Source of the DNA: a bacterium D16-56
Lineage (GTDB): Bacteria; Bacillota; Clostridia; Lachnospirales; Lachnospiraceae
Length of the DNA: 64,000 nucleotides
Assembly: GCA_003611875.1 (NCBI GenBank)
Contig: RAYY01000026.1
Location: forward strand, 1-64,000
Direction: 5' to 3'
Below, one piece after another: positions 53,909 to 62,040 of this stretch (position 1 is the first letter of the stretch; each line of letters starts with the position of its first letter). Below the pieces are notes generated by a model, which made no database searches, was not told where the DNA came from, and saw only the letters and a list, made by a program, of their open reading frames with translations. Both the position numbers and the translations under genes were made by a program.

Positions 53909-55081
53909 CTACCTAAAGTTATATTCTGATAAAAATAAATCATAAAATATGTTTCTCTTATTTTCCAATTTATCAGCACTATATTCTAATGATTTATTAT
54001 AGTTTCTTATAGATATTTTCTCTAAATCACAATGAATCATAAAAGTTATTTTTTCTGCTATTTCTTTATAATTACCTGGATGAAATAACATATTTTTTTG
54101 TATTAGTTCTGGAATTCCTGCTATATTTGTTCCTAATACAGGGCAACCTCGACTCATTGCTTCAATCACAGCTCTAGGAAGTCCTTCTTGTCTGCTTGGC
54201 TGAATGTATATATCTAAACGATCATAAAAATCATTCATTTCTTCCGCTTTTAAACTTCCGCAAAATTTTATATATTCTGAAACCCCTAATTTTTTTCCTA
54301 AATTAAGCAAATATGTACTTTTCAGTCGATTTCCTCCTGCTAATAAGTATTCAATATCATATCCGCGCTTCAATAGAAAAGGAATAGCACGTATTACATC
54401 AGCTTGTCCCTTGTATCTGACATCAACAGCGGCGGCAGTTCCAAGAACTATTTTATTCATTCCCATGTCTTTGAAGTTTTCTATTTTTGATATTCTGCGT
54501 TTAATAGCAAGATCATTTGAGATAGTTATTAATACATTTGAACATCCTATAGATGTTCCTTTTGTAGGATATATTTTTTGTAAGTATTTATCCGTTACAT
54601 AGTAAACAAATTTTGAATTATAAATATTTATTTTTTCCTTGATATGACAATATGGCGCCATAAATTTGCCAAGTAAACTATAATTCCAAAGAGATTTCCA
54701 TGCATCACTAACAACCTCAAATATATATGGCTTCTTGTATTTCCTACAATACTTTAAGGCAATATTAGCACAACTGCTTACATTTCTAAGAACAATAATA
54801 TCTGATCTTTTAACCACATCTTTAATAATATTTTCAGCCGCTTTTTTTGAGGTTATGTATTTCATTGGTGTCTTAAAATTAGGGACATGAACTACATGAA
54901 CTTCTTTAGGTAGGAGAGTATTTCTAGTAGAATTTTTTACTTTCTCTGTCCGCATTACAAATGTAATATCATCAGCTAAATATCTATATCGATTGTATAA
55001 TCCATGATAAGCCAGTTCATAATAGTTTCCATATTCATCATAATAAATGGGCCCATCATGTATAAATGCTAATTTTCTCAT
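53909..55081 (-). CDS. Glycosyltransferase family 4
   Basis: This 390-residue GT-B enzyme has an N-terminal domain with FIHDGPIYYDEYGNYYELAYH. The donor domain has LGTAAAVDVRYKGQADVIRA, YLLAGGNRLKST and QPSRQEGLPRAVIEAMSRGC with EX7E. AGGAG precedes the ATG. It follows the DUF2142-type membrane protein by 32 nt. It is a distinct glycosyltransferase from that at 52778 and presumably adds the next sugar. Confidence 0.85.
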   Translation of the reverse strand: MRKLAFIHDGPIYYDEYGNYYELAYHGLYNRYRYLADDITFVMRTEKVKNSTRNTLLPKEVHVVHVPNFKTPMKYITSKKAAENIIKDVVKRSDIIVLRNVSSCANIALKYCRKYKKPYIFEVVSDAWKSLWNYSLLGKFMAPYCHIKEKINIYNSKFVYYVTDKYLQKIYPTKGTSIGCSNVLITISNDLAIKRRISKIENFKDMGMNKIVLGTAAAVDVRYKGQADVIRAIPFLLKRGYDIEYLLAGGNRLKSTYLLNLGKKLGVSEYIKFCGSLKAEEMNDFYDRLDIYIQPSRQEGLPRAVIEAMSRGCPVLGTNIAGIPELIQKNMLFHPGNYKEIAEKITFMIHCDLEKISIRNYNKSLEYSADKLENKRNIFYDLFLSEYNFR

Positions 55082-55113
55082 CTAAATATTATCTCCTATA
55101 TATTTGTCATTCA

Positions 55114-56571
55114 TTATACAGCACCTGCTACAAAGAGCAAATTAAGTATTCCTGCGAAGTGAGCTGTAATCAGAATGAAATACGTCAATGCAATTTGATT
55201 CCTCCGCATAATATCCGGATGAATGTTTCCTTTGATGGCAAAACCAATCAACGGTAGGAATTGATAAGTATAAGAGCCCTTCAACTCAATTATTTGCCAT
55301 TGTCTGGAGCCCCACTGAAAAAATGCAATAAAAGACATTAAAGCATAAGTAAAAAAATACGTTGCTAATAAGATTGCTTTATCCTTTATGGCATTTTGAA
55401 AATAATACGAATCCTCGTTGAAAAAAGAGTTATAAAAAAATAATCCTATTATCAAAAGATATGCAAATGAACCAAAATCCGTCTGCATTTGAATCATTGA
55501 TCGATCCATATAAAATCCTCTTAGAACGATAGTCCTAATTAATAGTTTTAAATAATGAAGCGGATTTTGTAAAATATCTATAAGATAAATTCCCTCTCCT
55601 GCATCCATGTAGGTTATGATTCTTGAACCATGGGAGTTAGACAACAATTTCTCTATGTCAACTATATATGCATTATAAAAAAACCATGTGCAAATTCCGG
55701 TGATTATACTGATACATAGAAAGGCTTTCCACTTTTGAACGGAAGAAAATAATTCTTTCGGCAATAATGTTAGAAGCAAGATATAAAATAAAAAACATCC
55801 CTTTATAGGAGGAATAATTAATAGCATGATCAATATTACGGTTATATCACGTCTGCTGATTTTCCCGACTTCTTTTATCCGTAGAATGTATGCTACAAAA
55901 AAGATCGTTATAGAGAACAAAAGCGTATGGTAAGAAGCAGATGCAGCATTAATTAATCCCATAGGCATAGCTAATATTGTATATAACATCAATTTACCAA
56001 ATGGAATTATTTTAATAATGAGCATTCCAATTAAAGAATATATAACTAAATTTACCATTCTGGTAAGCCATACCAGCATAAATGGGCTTAGATTCAGTAT
56101 CCTACTAATAGTAATAGATATTCCCATAAGTACATACATAGGAAAAGGCTGATAATCTGTTCCCACAGCTTCCGCATGGATTAGCATAAGATCGGATTTT
56201 TGAAAGATCTTGTGTCTCTGGTAATTTTTAATACCTAAACGATTAACATCAAAGGAACTTGGAAACTGAAACAATTCTTCATCTATATCTCGAATATGTA
56301 AATTATATATGGCAAATCCATCTGACCTTTCATTGATTCTTTCATCTTGTATTCCCATTATCATATTCGATATATGGTATCCTGACATAAAATGTGTCAT
56401 TTCATCTGATATGGTAAATGCCGGAAAAATCAGGTTGTAAACATAACCTATCATAATTGCCTGAATAACAAACAGATACTCCAATTTGGCTTTTTTATGG
56501 AGAAATAGGAAGATGAGGATTTGCATAATTGTAATAACAATAATGGCTTTTAGAAAGAAATGCATTTTCAA
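55114..56571 (-). CDS. DUF2142-like polytopic membrane protein
   Basis: This 485-residue protein has about 12 predicted helices. A loop after the second helix reads FPAFTISDEMTHFMSGYHIS, matching the Asp-Glu-x2-His motif typical of DUF2142 and other GT-C-like membrane proteins. A long region with QPFPMYVLMG is also present. It could be a GT-C glycosyltransferase or a polymerase for the second glycan, since no separate Wzy was found in this locus. It overlaps the serine-acetyltransferase-like gene by 4 nt. Confidence 0.68.
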   Translation of the reverse strand: MKMHFFLKAIIVITIMQILIFLFLHKKAKLEYLFVIQAIMIGYVYNLIFPAFTISDEMTHFMSGYHISNMIMGIQDERINERSDGFAIYNLHIRDIDEELFQFPSSFDVNRLGIKNYQRHKIFQKSDLMLIHAEAVGTDYQPFPMYVLMGISITISRILNLSPFMLVWLTRMVNLVIYSLIGMLIIKIIPFGKLMLYTILAMPMGLINAASASYHTLLFSITIFFVAYILRIKEVGKISRRDITVILIMLLIIPPIKGCFLFYILLLTLLPKELFSSVQKWKAFLCISIITGICTWFFYNAYIVDIEKLLSNSHGSRIITYMDAGEGIYLIDILQNPLHYLKLLIRTIVLRGFYMDRSMIQMQTDFGSFAYLLIIGLFFYNSFFNEDSYYFQNAIKDKAILLATYFFTYALMSFIAFFQWGSRQWQIIELKGSYTYQFLPLIGFAIKGNIHPDIMRRNQIALTYFILITAHFAGILNLLFVAGAV

Positions 56572-57149
56572 TTATTCTCCTTTCTGTTCCACACTTTACT
56601 GCCATTATTACTTATCTTTTTTGCCGGATTACCTGCTATTGTAATACCGCTTTCATAAAAAGATTTATTAACAATTGACATAGCCCCAATCGCGATATCA
56701 TCAGCAATAAACACACCTCCTACTAATGTAGCTCCAATCCCTATCACAACATTATCTCCTACTGTTGGAGAACTACTGTCCCTTCCAGATGCAACGAAAG
56801 CAGTATTAAAATGAACTCTTGCATTTTTCCCTACTTTAGCTCTTGGGTTTGTCAAAACAGGTCCTAAATGCATGATTCTTAATCCTTTATCAAATACATT
56901 ACAATCTATTCTCAATCCTGTAGATTGTTTAAGATAATTCATTACAACCCAATAACAAGAGTATCTAATTTTGTGACCTGTATTAAGATGATATTCTGCT
57001 TTTCTAAGAATTTTTTGAAATTGCCAAATTGTTGTTATCTCATCATGAGCTAAATACCTAGCTAATCCATGAAAACCTGTATGTAATGGATACCTGGATC
57101 TTTCATAATCCAGCCATTCCTTCAGTTCTTTTTTACTTTCAATCATCAA
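56568..57149 (-). CDS. Serine acetyltransferase-like hexapeptide protein
   Basis: This 193-residue protein has a helical N-terminal half as in CysE-type enzymes (RYPLHTGFHGLARYLAH), then hexapeptide repeats from about residue 105 (LGPVLTNPRAKVGKNARVHF, VGDNVVIGIGATLVGGVFI) ending ITIAGNPAKKI. In capsule loci such proteins usually O-acetylate a sugar. It overlaps both neighbours by 4 nt, so it is tightly co-translated with the FdtA-like gene before it. The cysteine pathway is unlikely. Confidence 0.75.
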   Translation of the reverse strand: MMIESKKELKEWLDYERSRYPLHTGFHGLARYLAHDEITTIWQFQKILRKAEYHLNTGHKIRYSCYWVVMNYLKQSTGLRIDCNVFDKGLRIMHLGPVLTNPRAKVGKNARVHFNTAFVASGRDSSSPTVGDNVVIGIGATLVGGVFIADDIAIGAMSIVNKSFYESGITIAGNPAKKISNNGSKVWNRKENN

Positions 57150-57553
57150 AAATTCCCCGTTGAAATATATTCTAAAAAAGTGTCATAATCTCTAATATAA
57201 TCATTTTCATCATATAACTCAGAAGCCATTACCATTAAAACCGCATCGGACGAAAAATCAAACATTTCCCTCCACATGTTAGAGGAAACATAGAGTCCTT
57301 CATAAGGTTTTTCCAATGGTACAATTTTAGCCTCCATACCATTGTCAAGTTTAACTTTACAGGTTCCATGAATGCATACAAGAATCTGCTCCAAGTTTTT
57401 ATGGGCATGTTTACCACGTACAATCCCTTTTGCTGTCTCATACATATAATAAACCCGTTTAATTCTAAATGGTATATCCTTAAATTCTTCTAGTGAGATT
57501 AATTGGCCTCTGTCATCACCGTGTGGTTGGAATACATATTTTATAACTTGCAT
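57146..57553 (-). CDS. FdtA/WxcM-like dTDP-sugar 3,4-ketoisomerase
   Basis: This 135-residue cupin converts dTDP-4-keto-6-deoxyglucose to a 3-keto sugar. It has RGQLISLEEFKDIPFRIKRV, the cupin strand YMYETAKGIVRGKHAHKNLE with two metal-region His, ILVCIHGTCKVKLDNG and YDENDYIRDYDTFLEYI, the classic C-terminus. AGGAGG lies 8 nt before its ATG. The upstream paralogue's stop directly abuts this start. Two FdtA-like genes in tandem may make 3,4-ketoisomers of opposite C4 configuration (FdtA versus QdtA type) or form a heteromer. Confidence 0.88.
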   Translation of the reverse strand: MQVIKYVFQPHGDDRGQLISLEEFKDIPFRIKRVYYMYETAKGIVRGKHAHKNLEQILVCIHGTCKVKLDNGMEAKIVPLEKPYEGLYVSSNMWREMFDFSSDAVLMVMASELYDENDYIRDYDTFLEYISTGNF

Positions 57554-58039
57554 TCATGACACCTCCTGACAAAAAGACTCATACATCAGAGGGCATTTTC
57601 TACTATTAAGATATAGAATTACCCCCCCCCCCTCAATTTCATTTACAAATTCTTCATAATTTCGAATATATTCATCAGGATCATAATGTGTACTTGCAAG
57701 AACCAGCAATACAGAATCCTTGCTGAAATCGTACATATCCTTCCATACCATTGTTGGAAGATAGATGCCAGTATGTGGACGATTCAGACAATATATCGCT
57801 TCATTTCCCTCTCCATCTTTTACCTTTACCTTGCTTTTTCCTGCTACATTAATAAGGACAAATTCTGTTTTACGATTTGCATGCTGCCCTCGTATTACTC
57901 CTTCATCAGAACCGTAGATGTAAAAAGCTCTTTTAATTTCAAATGGAATATCTTGTTTGCCTTCAACAATTACCAGATGACCTCTGTCATCTCCTCGCTG
58001 TGAAAACTCTAGCATTTGTACTCTATTCATATTATGCAT
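57554..58039 (-). CDS. FdtA/WxcM-like ketoisomerase with poly-G-encoded C-terminal tail
   Basis: This second cupin has RGDDRGHLVIVEGKQDIPFE, RAFYIYGSDEGVIRGQHANR, and YDPDEYIRNYEEFVNEIE where the family normally ends (about residue 136). A G11 tract (57622-57632) and 22 extra residues follow, ending SFCQEVS, whose codons carry the ribosome site of the next gene. Only this tract length keeps the frame open to the next start. With 10 G a stop comes at once, and with 12 G after a few codons. The enzyme should work in all three states; what changes is translational coupling. Total 161 residues as written. Confidence 0.85.
   Translation of the reverse strand: MHNMNRVQMLEFSQRGDDRGHLVIVEGKQDIPFEIKRAFYIYGSDEGVIRGQHANRKTEFVLINVAGKSKVKVKDGEGNEAIYCLNRPHTGIYLPTMVWKDMYDFSKDSVLLVLASTHYDPDEYIRNYEEFVNEIEGGGVILYLNSRKCPLMYESFCQEVS
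57560..57575 (-). repeat. 16-bp direct repeat at a gene junction, copy 1
   Basis: TTTTTGTCAGGAGGTG on the minus strand, identical to 61357-61372. It contains the ribosome site of the FdtA-like gene at 57553 and lies 46 nt after the poly-G tract. Confidence 0.75.
57622..57632 (-). repeat. Poly-G tract G11 at the 3' end of an FdtA-like gene
   Basis: Eleven G followed by TAATTC. It sits just beyond the normal end of the protein family. Only a length of 11 (or 8 or 14) keeps the frame open to the next gene. Confidence 0.9.
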
Positions 58040-58057
58040 AACAGTTTCTCATTTCTA

Positions 58058-58573
58058 TTATTTTATGGTTCTTATTTTTTTTGCGGGAATACCTGCATAT
58101 ACAGAGAATTCTTCTACATCTGTGATTACAACTGCACCAGCTCCCACAATTGCTCCTTTTCCAATATGAATGCCTGGCAGTATCGTAACATTTGCTCCAA
58201 TCCAAGCATCATCTTCTACTACAATGGAATTTTTCTTTATAAGATATTTTGATACATATTTATTGTTTTTTAAAATATGGCTGTTATTTGGTTCTGACTG
58301 AGTAATAAAACATACATTAGGAGCAATTGATACATTTTTTCCGATTATCACAGGAGCAGCAGATGCAGCAGATGCAACCACTCCTGGATTACTGTATGAA
58401 CCTTCTCCCATTATCACATGATTATATTTAAGTGCAATTTTTCTTATTCGTGCGTCAGGATAATACAATGCGACGAATTTTTGTATTCTTTTAGGGAGCG
58501 TTTCCATATTATTCTTCAGATAATTATATAAATTATCATCCAATGACTCTAGTTCATACCCCCCCCCCAACAA
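58058..58573 (-). CDS. Hexapeptide acetyltransferase joined to the formyltransferase gene by a poly-G tract
   Basis: This left-handed beta-helix acetyltransferase of the FdtC/WbbJ type reads GKNVSIAPNVCFITQSEPNN, EDDAWIGANVTILPGIHIGK and FSVYAGIPAKKI. It probably acetylates the amino group made by the FdtB-like enzyme. No ATG or ribosome site precedes it; the only starts are TTG codons just before G10 (58559-58568). With nine G its frame would be continuous with the formyltransferase upstream, giving one fused protein of about 450 residues. As written it would depend on a TTG start or re-initiation, so it is probably poorly made. Confidence 0.78.
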   Translation of the reverse strand: MLGGGYELESLDDNLYNYLKNNMETLPKRIQKFVALYYPDARIRKIALKYNHVIMGEGSYSNPGVVASAASAAPVIIGKNVSIAPNVCFITQSEPNNSHILKNNKYVSKYLIKKNSIVVEDDAWIGANVTILPGIHIGKGAIVGAGAVVITDVEEFSVYAGIPAKKIRTIK

Positions 58574-59408
58574 AGCGATACCCGATTTTGACTAAATCAC
58601 ATAGGTTTATTCCTTCCTTCTCTCCCCATGCTTTTACCTTTTTTATAATTAGATACCCATCTTTGATTTTTATCCATACACCCTTATGATCAATACTTAC
58701 GACTCTCCCTACAGGACCAAAATATCTTTTTTCTACAATCAGATGGTCTTCTATTTCATACCGTTTTCCCTTGATCTGTAACATAGGATGAGGATATGGA
58801 TGAGTCAACGCTTTAAAGAATCTTTCCATCATTTGATTTTCCATATAGAAGTCAAGATAACAATCATCCAAGTTTCTTTTGGCTCCAAACGTTGCAGAAT
58901 CGTTATCCTGCGGCTTTGCTTCAATACGCCCTAAAGAATAGTCATGTAAGACTGTTCCCGCATGCTTATATACTAAATGATCGATTTTATCATTAATAGA
59001 TTGAATTGATTGGCCTGTATAGGAGAAAGAAAACTGAGAAATAATATCACCTGCATCCATATATTCATTGACCAAATGAAACGTGATTCCCAATTCTTCC
59101 TCCCCATTCATAATGGCATAAAATGTTGGATGCATTCCTCTATATTTGGGTAGTAAAGCTCCATGTATATTGATATATGTTTTCTTTTCTAATTGTTGTT
59201 TTGTTATAAAATCAGCATACCCGCAAAGAAAAACATATTTACAGTCAACCGAATCAAAACTATCTATTATTTCATCATTACGTCTTTTTTCTTTCAATAT
59301 ATTCTGCGGATTATCTTTTATTAAGTATATTTTATCAAAGTAGGGAAATAATGACCTATAGCCACCAAGTCCATAGTGAGAACCTCCTGCAAAAACAATT
59401 TCATTCAT
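58554..59408 (-). CDS. Sugar N-formyltransferase (formyl_trans family)
   Basis: This enzyme uses 10-formyl-tetrahydrofolate to formylate an amino sugar nucleotide. The catalytic Asn, His and Asp are in NIHGALLPKYRGMHPTFY and LVNEYMDAGDII (Asn near 81, His near 83, Asp near 117). The C-terminal subdomain ends KAWGEKEGINLCDLVKIGYR. The frame finishes FVGGGV directly in G10 (58559-58568), with TGA just beyond it. It is about 284 residues and complete as written. One fewer G would read straight into the acetyltransferase. Its ATG overlaps the preceding PLP gene's stop. Confidence 0.84.
   Translation of the reverse strand: MNEIVFAGGSHYGLGGYRSLFPYFDKIYLIKDNPQNILKEKRRNDEIIDSFDSVDCKYVFLCGYADFITKQQLEKKTYINIHGALLPKYRGMHPTFYAIMNGEEELGITFHLVNEYMDAGDIISQFSFSYTGQSIQSINDKIDHLVYKHAGTVLHDYSLGRIEAKPQDNDSATFGAKRNLDDCYLDFYMENQMMERFFKALTHPYPHPMLQIKGKRYEIEDHLIVEKRYFGPVGRVVSIDHKGVWIKIKDGYLIIKKVKAWGEKEGINLCDLVKIGYRFVGGGV
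58559..58568 (-). repeat. Poly-G tract G10 at the formyltransferase-acetyltransferase junction
   Basis: Ten G followed by TATGAA. Nine or twelve would fuse the two genes. Ten ends the first at once and leaves the second without a good start. Confidence 0.92.
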
Positions 59409-60403
59409 CAGTTTTCTAGCCCTCCTACAACAATTTCAATCATACATTTCATATCTTCTTCATTGTATCTTTGATCAATTGGTAATGGATACAGATGTTG
59501 TGAGAGTTTTTTCTCAAAAGAATTAGATTGAGGATTATCTAATACCCATTTCCACCATTGTGGAATGTATAATTTATTTTCCACCAAATATTTTCTAAAA
59601 TTTTTCTTTGGTGTATCAATCAATAAAGGATATACCATTGGTGAAACGGAATTAATTGAAATTGATAGTCCATTGTAACGGCTCAATTTTTTTGCTAGTA
59701 TGCTAAAATTATGGTTTCTTTTTCTTTGAACTGATTCATAGTCAATCCTTCCTAATAAGCTTTTAGTTAGTTCTGACATTTCCAAAGGCGCACTTTCAGA
59801 CAGCTCATTTTCTGCCTTCAAATAGCTATCATAAACAGCATTTGTCCCTTTTTCTGTTGATTGAAACAGATATTCTGCTCGGTTAAAAGAGTAATCCTTC
59901 TTATAAGTATGGGAATAATTAAACCTCTCGCATATTAAATATGCCCCATCAGTAACTCCAAAAAATTTTCTGGGAGAATATACATTATAGACATGTTTTT
60001 TTCTAACAGGTCTTTGATAAAAACTTTGTGTATTATCAAAAATAATATTTGAGTAAAGTTCCAAAAATTGTTCATATCTCTTTTCGTCAAATATTCCGTA
60101 ATAATTTGTAATCAAAATTCCGTGATTTTCTGGTAAGTGTTTTATATCAGGAAGAAAATTTTCTTTAATATTATAAGAGCGGTATTTAATTCCTGCTTTT
60201 TTTACTGCATCAAACACAGATTTACATGTGTAAATCGGCAGCCACAATGTATCCCAGTTAGAATCTCGAAAAGCCTCTATAATTGCATTTCTTGCCAGAT
60301 TTAATTCAAGAATTTGCTGAAATGTGTTTTCCTTGTAAAAAGGCTGAAAGGAACTATCAATAGGTAAAAAGCCCCCAAATTCTCTTATTTTACTTTTTTC
60401 CAT
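59408..60403 (-). CDS. Atypical DegT/class V-like PLP enzyme
   Basis: This 331-residue protein has a weak aminotransferase pattern: NLARNAIIEAFRDSNWDTLW, PIYTCKSVFDAVKKAGIKYR, IIFDNTQSFYQRPV (Asp contacting PLP) and YSPRKFFGVTDGAYLI with a Lys in the Schiff-base position. It is shorter than normal DegT enzymes and lacks the usual GSGTxAL phosphate loop. It probably aminates a sugar nucleotide whose product the downstream formyltransferase uses, since the genes overlap by 1 nt. ATG 60403 with AGGTG upstream is preferred over a start 105 nt earlier inside the previous gene. Confidence 0.65.
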   Translation of the reverse strand: MEKSKIREFGGFLPIDSSFQPFYKENTFQQILELNLARNAIIEAFRDSNWDTLWLPIYTCKSVFDAVKKAGIKYRSYNIKENFLPDIKHLPENHGILITNYYGIFDEKRYEQFLELYSNIIFDNTQSFYQRPVRKKHVYNVYSPRKFFGVTDGAYLICERFNYSHTYKKDYSFNRAEYLFQSTEKGTNAVYDSYLKAENELSESAPLEMSELTKSLLGRIDYESVQRKRNHNFSILAKKLSRYNGLSISINSVSPMVYPLLIDTPKKNFRKYLVENKLYIPQWWKWVLDNPQSNSFEKKLSQHLYPLPIDQRYNEEDMKCMIEIVVGGLEN

Positions 60404-61349
60404 TAAGTTCACACCTATACCTATATTTGCTTGAAACAATACATCCAATACTTTCCTTAAATTCACATAGACCAAAATTGGGTTCGCCTGCTTTAGAAGA
60501 AGGGCCAATATCCAATACGGAATAACCGCAGCTTTTATAGTATTTAATTAGCTCATAAGCAAGAAAATTGATTGGACGATACTGACCCTCGTCTCGGATA
60601 TCCCCCCAATATACGACTTGCACACAGTGTCTGTCTATTCTAAATACAATTGCTGCTGCAATGTATACGTTACTATTATTTTGAACTAAAAAATAGTCTT
60701 GATCAATTATTTTTCCAGTATCAAATACCTGGTTTTGACTCATAGCTAAAGCATATCCATTTTCTTCTCGGTTTCGCTTTATGATAGAGTATGCCGTTGT
60801 TTTCTCGTGTACTGTTTTACAATGTATGAGACATAGTTCTGATTTTAATGCTCTGGAGAGATTCTTTCTCGCATTGTGGCGGATACTTTCTCTATAACTT
60901 TCCATATCGATATCAGCAAGGTTAAAGGAATAATTCACCTCTTGGTATACAAGTTTAAATTGATTCCCTAAAAGTGAATTAATTGTCTTTGCATTCCCTT
61001 GATTGTTATAAATATCTGGCGGAAGTAATAAATCAATACAAGCTATTGATCTTTTCTCAGCTTCTTTTCTTAGTAATTGAACAAATTTCCAATAATAATC
61101 TAATTCCACATAGTCTTGCAATTCAATAAATGAAGTAAACGGTGCAGAAAACGGCGCAAACCAAATACCATCTTTTTCTCCAAATGAAACAGCAAGACGA
61201 TATTTTTTATCTTTGGCAACAAAAAACAGTAATTTTTCAATTTTGTAAGAATTTAATTCTTGGAATTCTGCTGTGCAATAAGAAATGCATTTATCCCGAG
61301 TCAGATCAGCAAACTCTTGCTGTGCCATCTCAATTAACTCTAATTCCAT
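60390..61349 (-). CDS. FemAB/BioF2-like GNAT acyl- or aminoacyltransferase
   Basis: This 319-residue protein of the double-GNAT type (FemAB or BioF2) reads IWFAPFSAPFTSFIELQDYV, ESIRHNARKNLSRALKSELC, and VVYWGDIRDEGQYRPINFLA then LDIGPSSKAGEPNFGLCEFK near the C-terminus. It could transfer an acyl or amino acid group to an amino sugar. ATG 61349 has GGAGG 9 nt upstream, inside the last codons of the GNAT gene before it. A start 27 nt upstream is less likely. Its expression may depend on the frame at the poly-G tract upstream. Confidence 0.74.
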   Translation of the reverse strand: MELELIEMAQQEFADLTRDKCISYCTAEFQELNSYKIEKLLFFVAKDKKYRLAVSFGEKDGIWFAPFSAPFTSFIELQDYVELDYYWKFVQLLRKEAEKRSIACIDLLLPPDIYNNQGNAKTINSLLGNQFKLVYQEVNYSFNLADIDMESYRESIRHNARKNLSRALKSELCLIHCKTVHEKTTAYSIIKRNREENGYALAMSQNQVFDTGKIIDQDYFLVQNNSNVYIAAAIVFRIDRHCVQVVYWGDIRDEGQYRPINFLAYELIKYYKSCGYSVLDIGPSSKAGEPNFGLCEFKESIGCIVSSKYRYRCELNGKK

Positions 61350-61350
61350 C

Positions 61351-62010
61351 TCAAGCCACCTCCTGACAAAAAACAAGGTTGGCTATGGAGAGATAGAAAT
61401 AAATATTTACAGAGTGGTAAAATCCCCCCCCCCCAAGATTTCTTACTATCTTATTGTTCTCCTCAAACAAATTTATATCTTTTGTTTTTGAATTACACAT
61501 TATACACCCTCGTTCTATTTCCATACGGATCTCAATATCCGTATCATTTATAAAATACTGTTCTTGCTCTACAAAACCGATATTCTTATAGATGTGTCTT
61601 GCTGCCAGATTCATTTTATTAACTACCAGTGAAAATTTATTTTGTTTTAGATATAAAATTCCGATACACATACTCATTAAAATCAATGACTCCCCCAAGC
61701 CATTTCCTTTGGCTGAGTCTTCACCAATTACAAGTTTTCCTATCTCACACTCGTCATTAACAAAGCTATATAGTGCGACGGTTCCAACAGATCGAAATCG
61801 TTTATAATCCGCAACAAAAAACAATACATCTTTATTATGGATGTATTGTTCAAACCAATTTTCTTGTTGAGACTTTGAGATCTGTCCAACAGGTCTTAAA
61901 AATCTACTTATGTTTTCTTTGTTTCTCCATTGCCGCAATGGTTCAATATCATATCTTCGTAAAGGACGAATCAATATATCACCATATTCTGCACAAAATT
62001 TGTGATCCAC
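61351..62010 (-). CDS. GNAT acetyltransferase with poly-G-encoded C-terminal tail
   Basis: This GNAT-fold N-acetyltransferase resembles RimJ/PseH types: ILIRPLRRYDIEPLRQWRNK, SVGTVALYSFVNDECEIG, AKGNGLGESLILMSM (acetyl-CoA loop), NLAARHIYKNIGFVEQEQYF. The domain ends about residue 170. A hydrophilic stretch and G11 (61424-61434) follow, then a hydrophobic tail ending FCQEVA, whose codons hold the next gene's ribosome site. As written the frame reaches the next start. With ten G it stops after four residues. The start is GTG 62010 with AGGAGATAACA. Confidence 0.82.
   Translation of the reverse strand: MDHKFCAEYGDILIRPLRRYDIEPLRQWRNKENISRFLRPVGQISKSQQENWFEQYIHNKDVLFFVADYKRFRSVGTVALYSFVNDECEIGKLVIGEDSAKGNGLGESLILMSMCIGILYLKQNKFSLVVNKMNLAARHIYKNIGFVEQEQYFINDTDIEIRMEIERGCIMCNSKTKDINLFEENNKIVRNLGGGGFYHSVNIYFYLSIANLVFCQEVA
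61357..61372 (-). repeat. 16-bp direct repeat at a gene junction, copy 2
   Basis: Identical to 57560-57575. Here it provides the ribosome site of the FemAB-like gene at 61349 and lies 51 nt after the poly-G tract. Confidence 0.75.
61424..61434 (-). repeat. Poly-G tract G11 near the 3' end of the GNAT gene
   Basis: Eleven G followed by ATTTTAC. Eleven reaches the next gene's start, ten stops at once, and twelve runs past the start and ends 13 nt inside the next gene. Confidence 0.9.
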
Positions 62011-62040
62011 TGTTATCTCCTAATTGTCTTTTGCAATTCT

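Noticed and set aside
60602-60607. A further poly-G tract of six in the FemAB-like gene
   Set aside because: Six bases come from an ordinary Trp-Gly-Asp codon run in a conserved motif, so this is not evidence for a switch.
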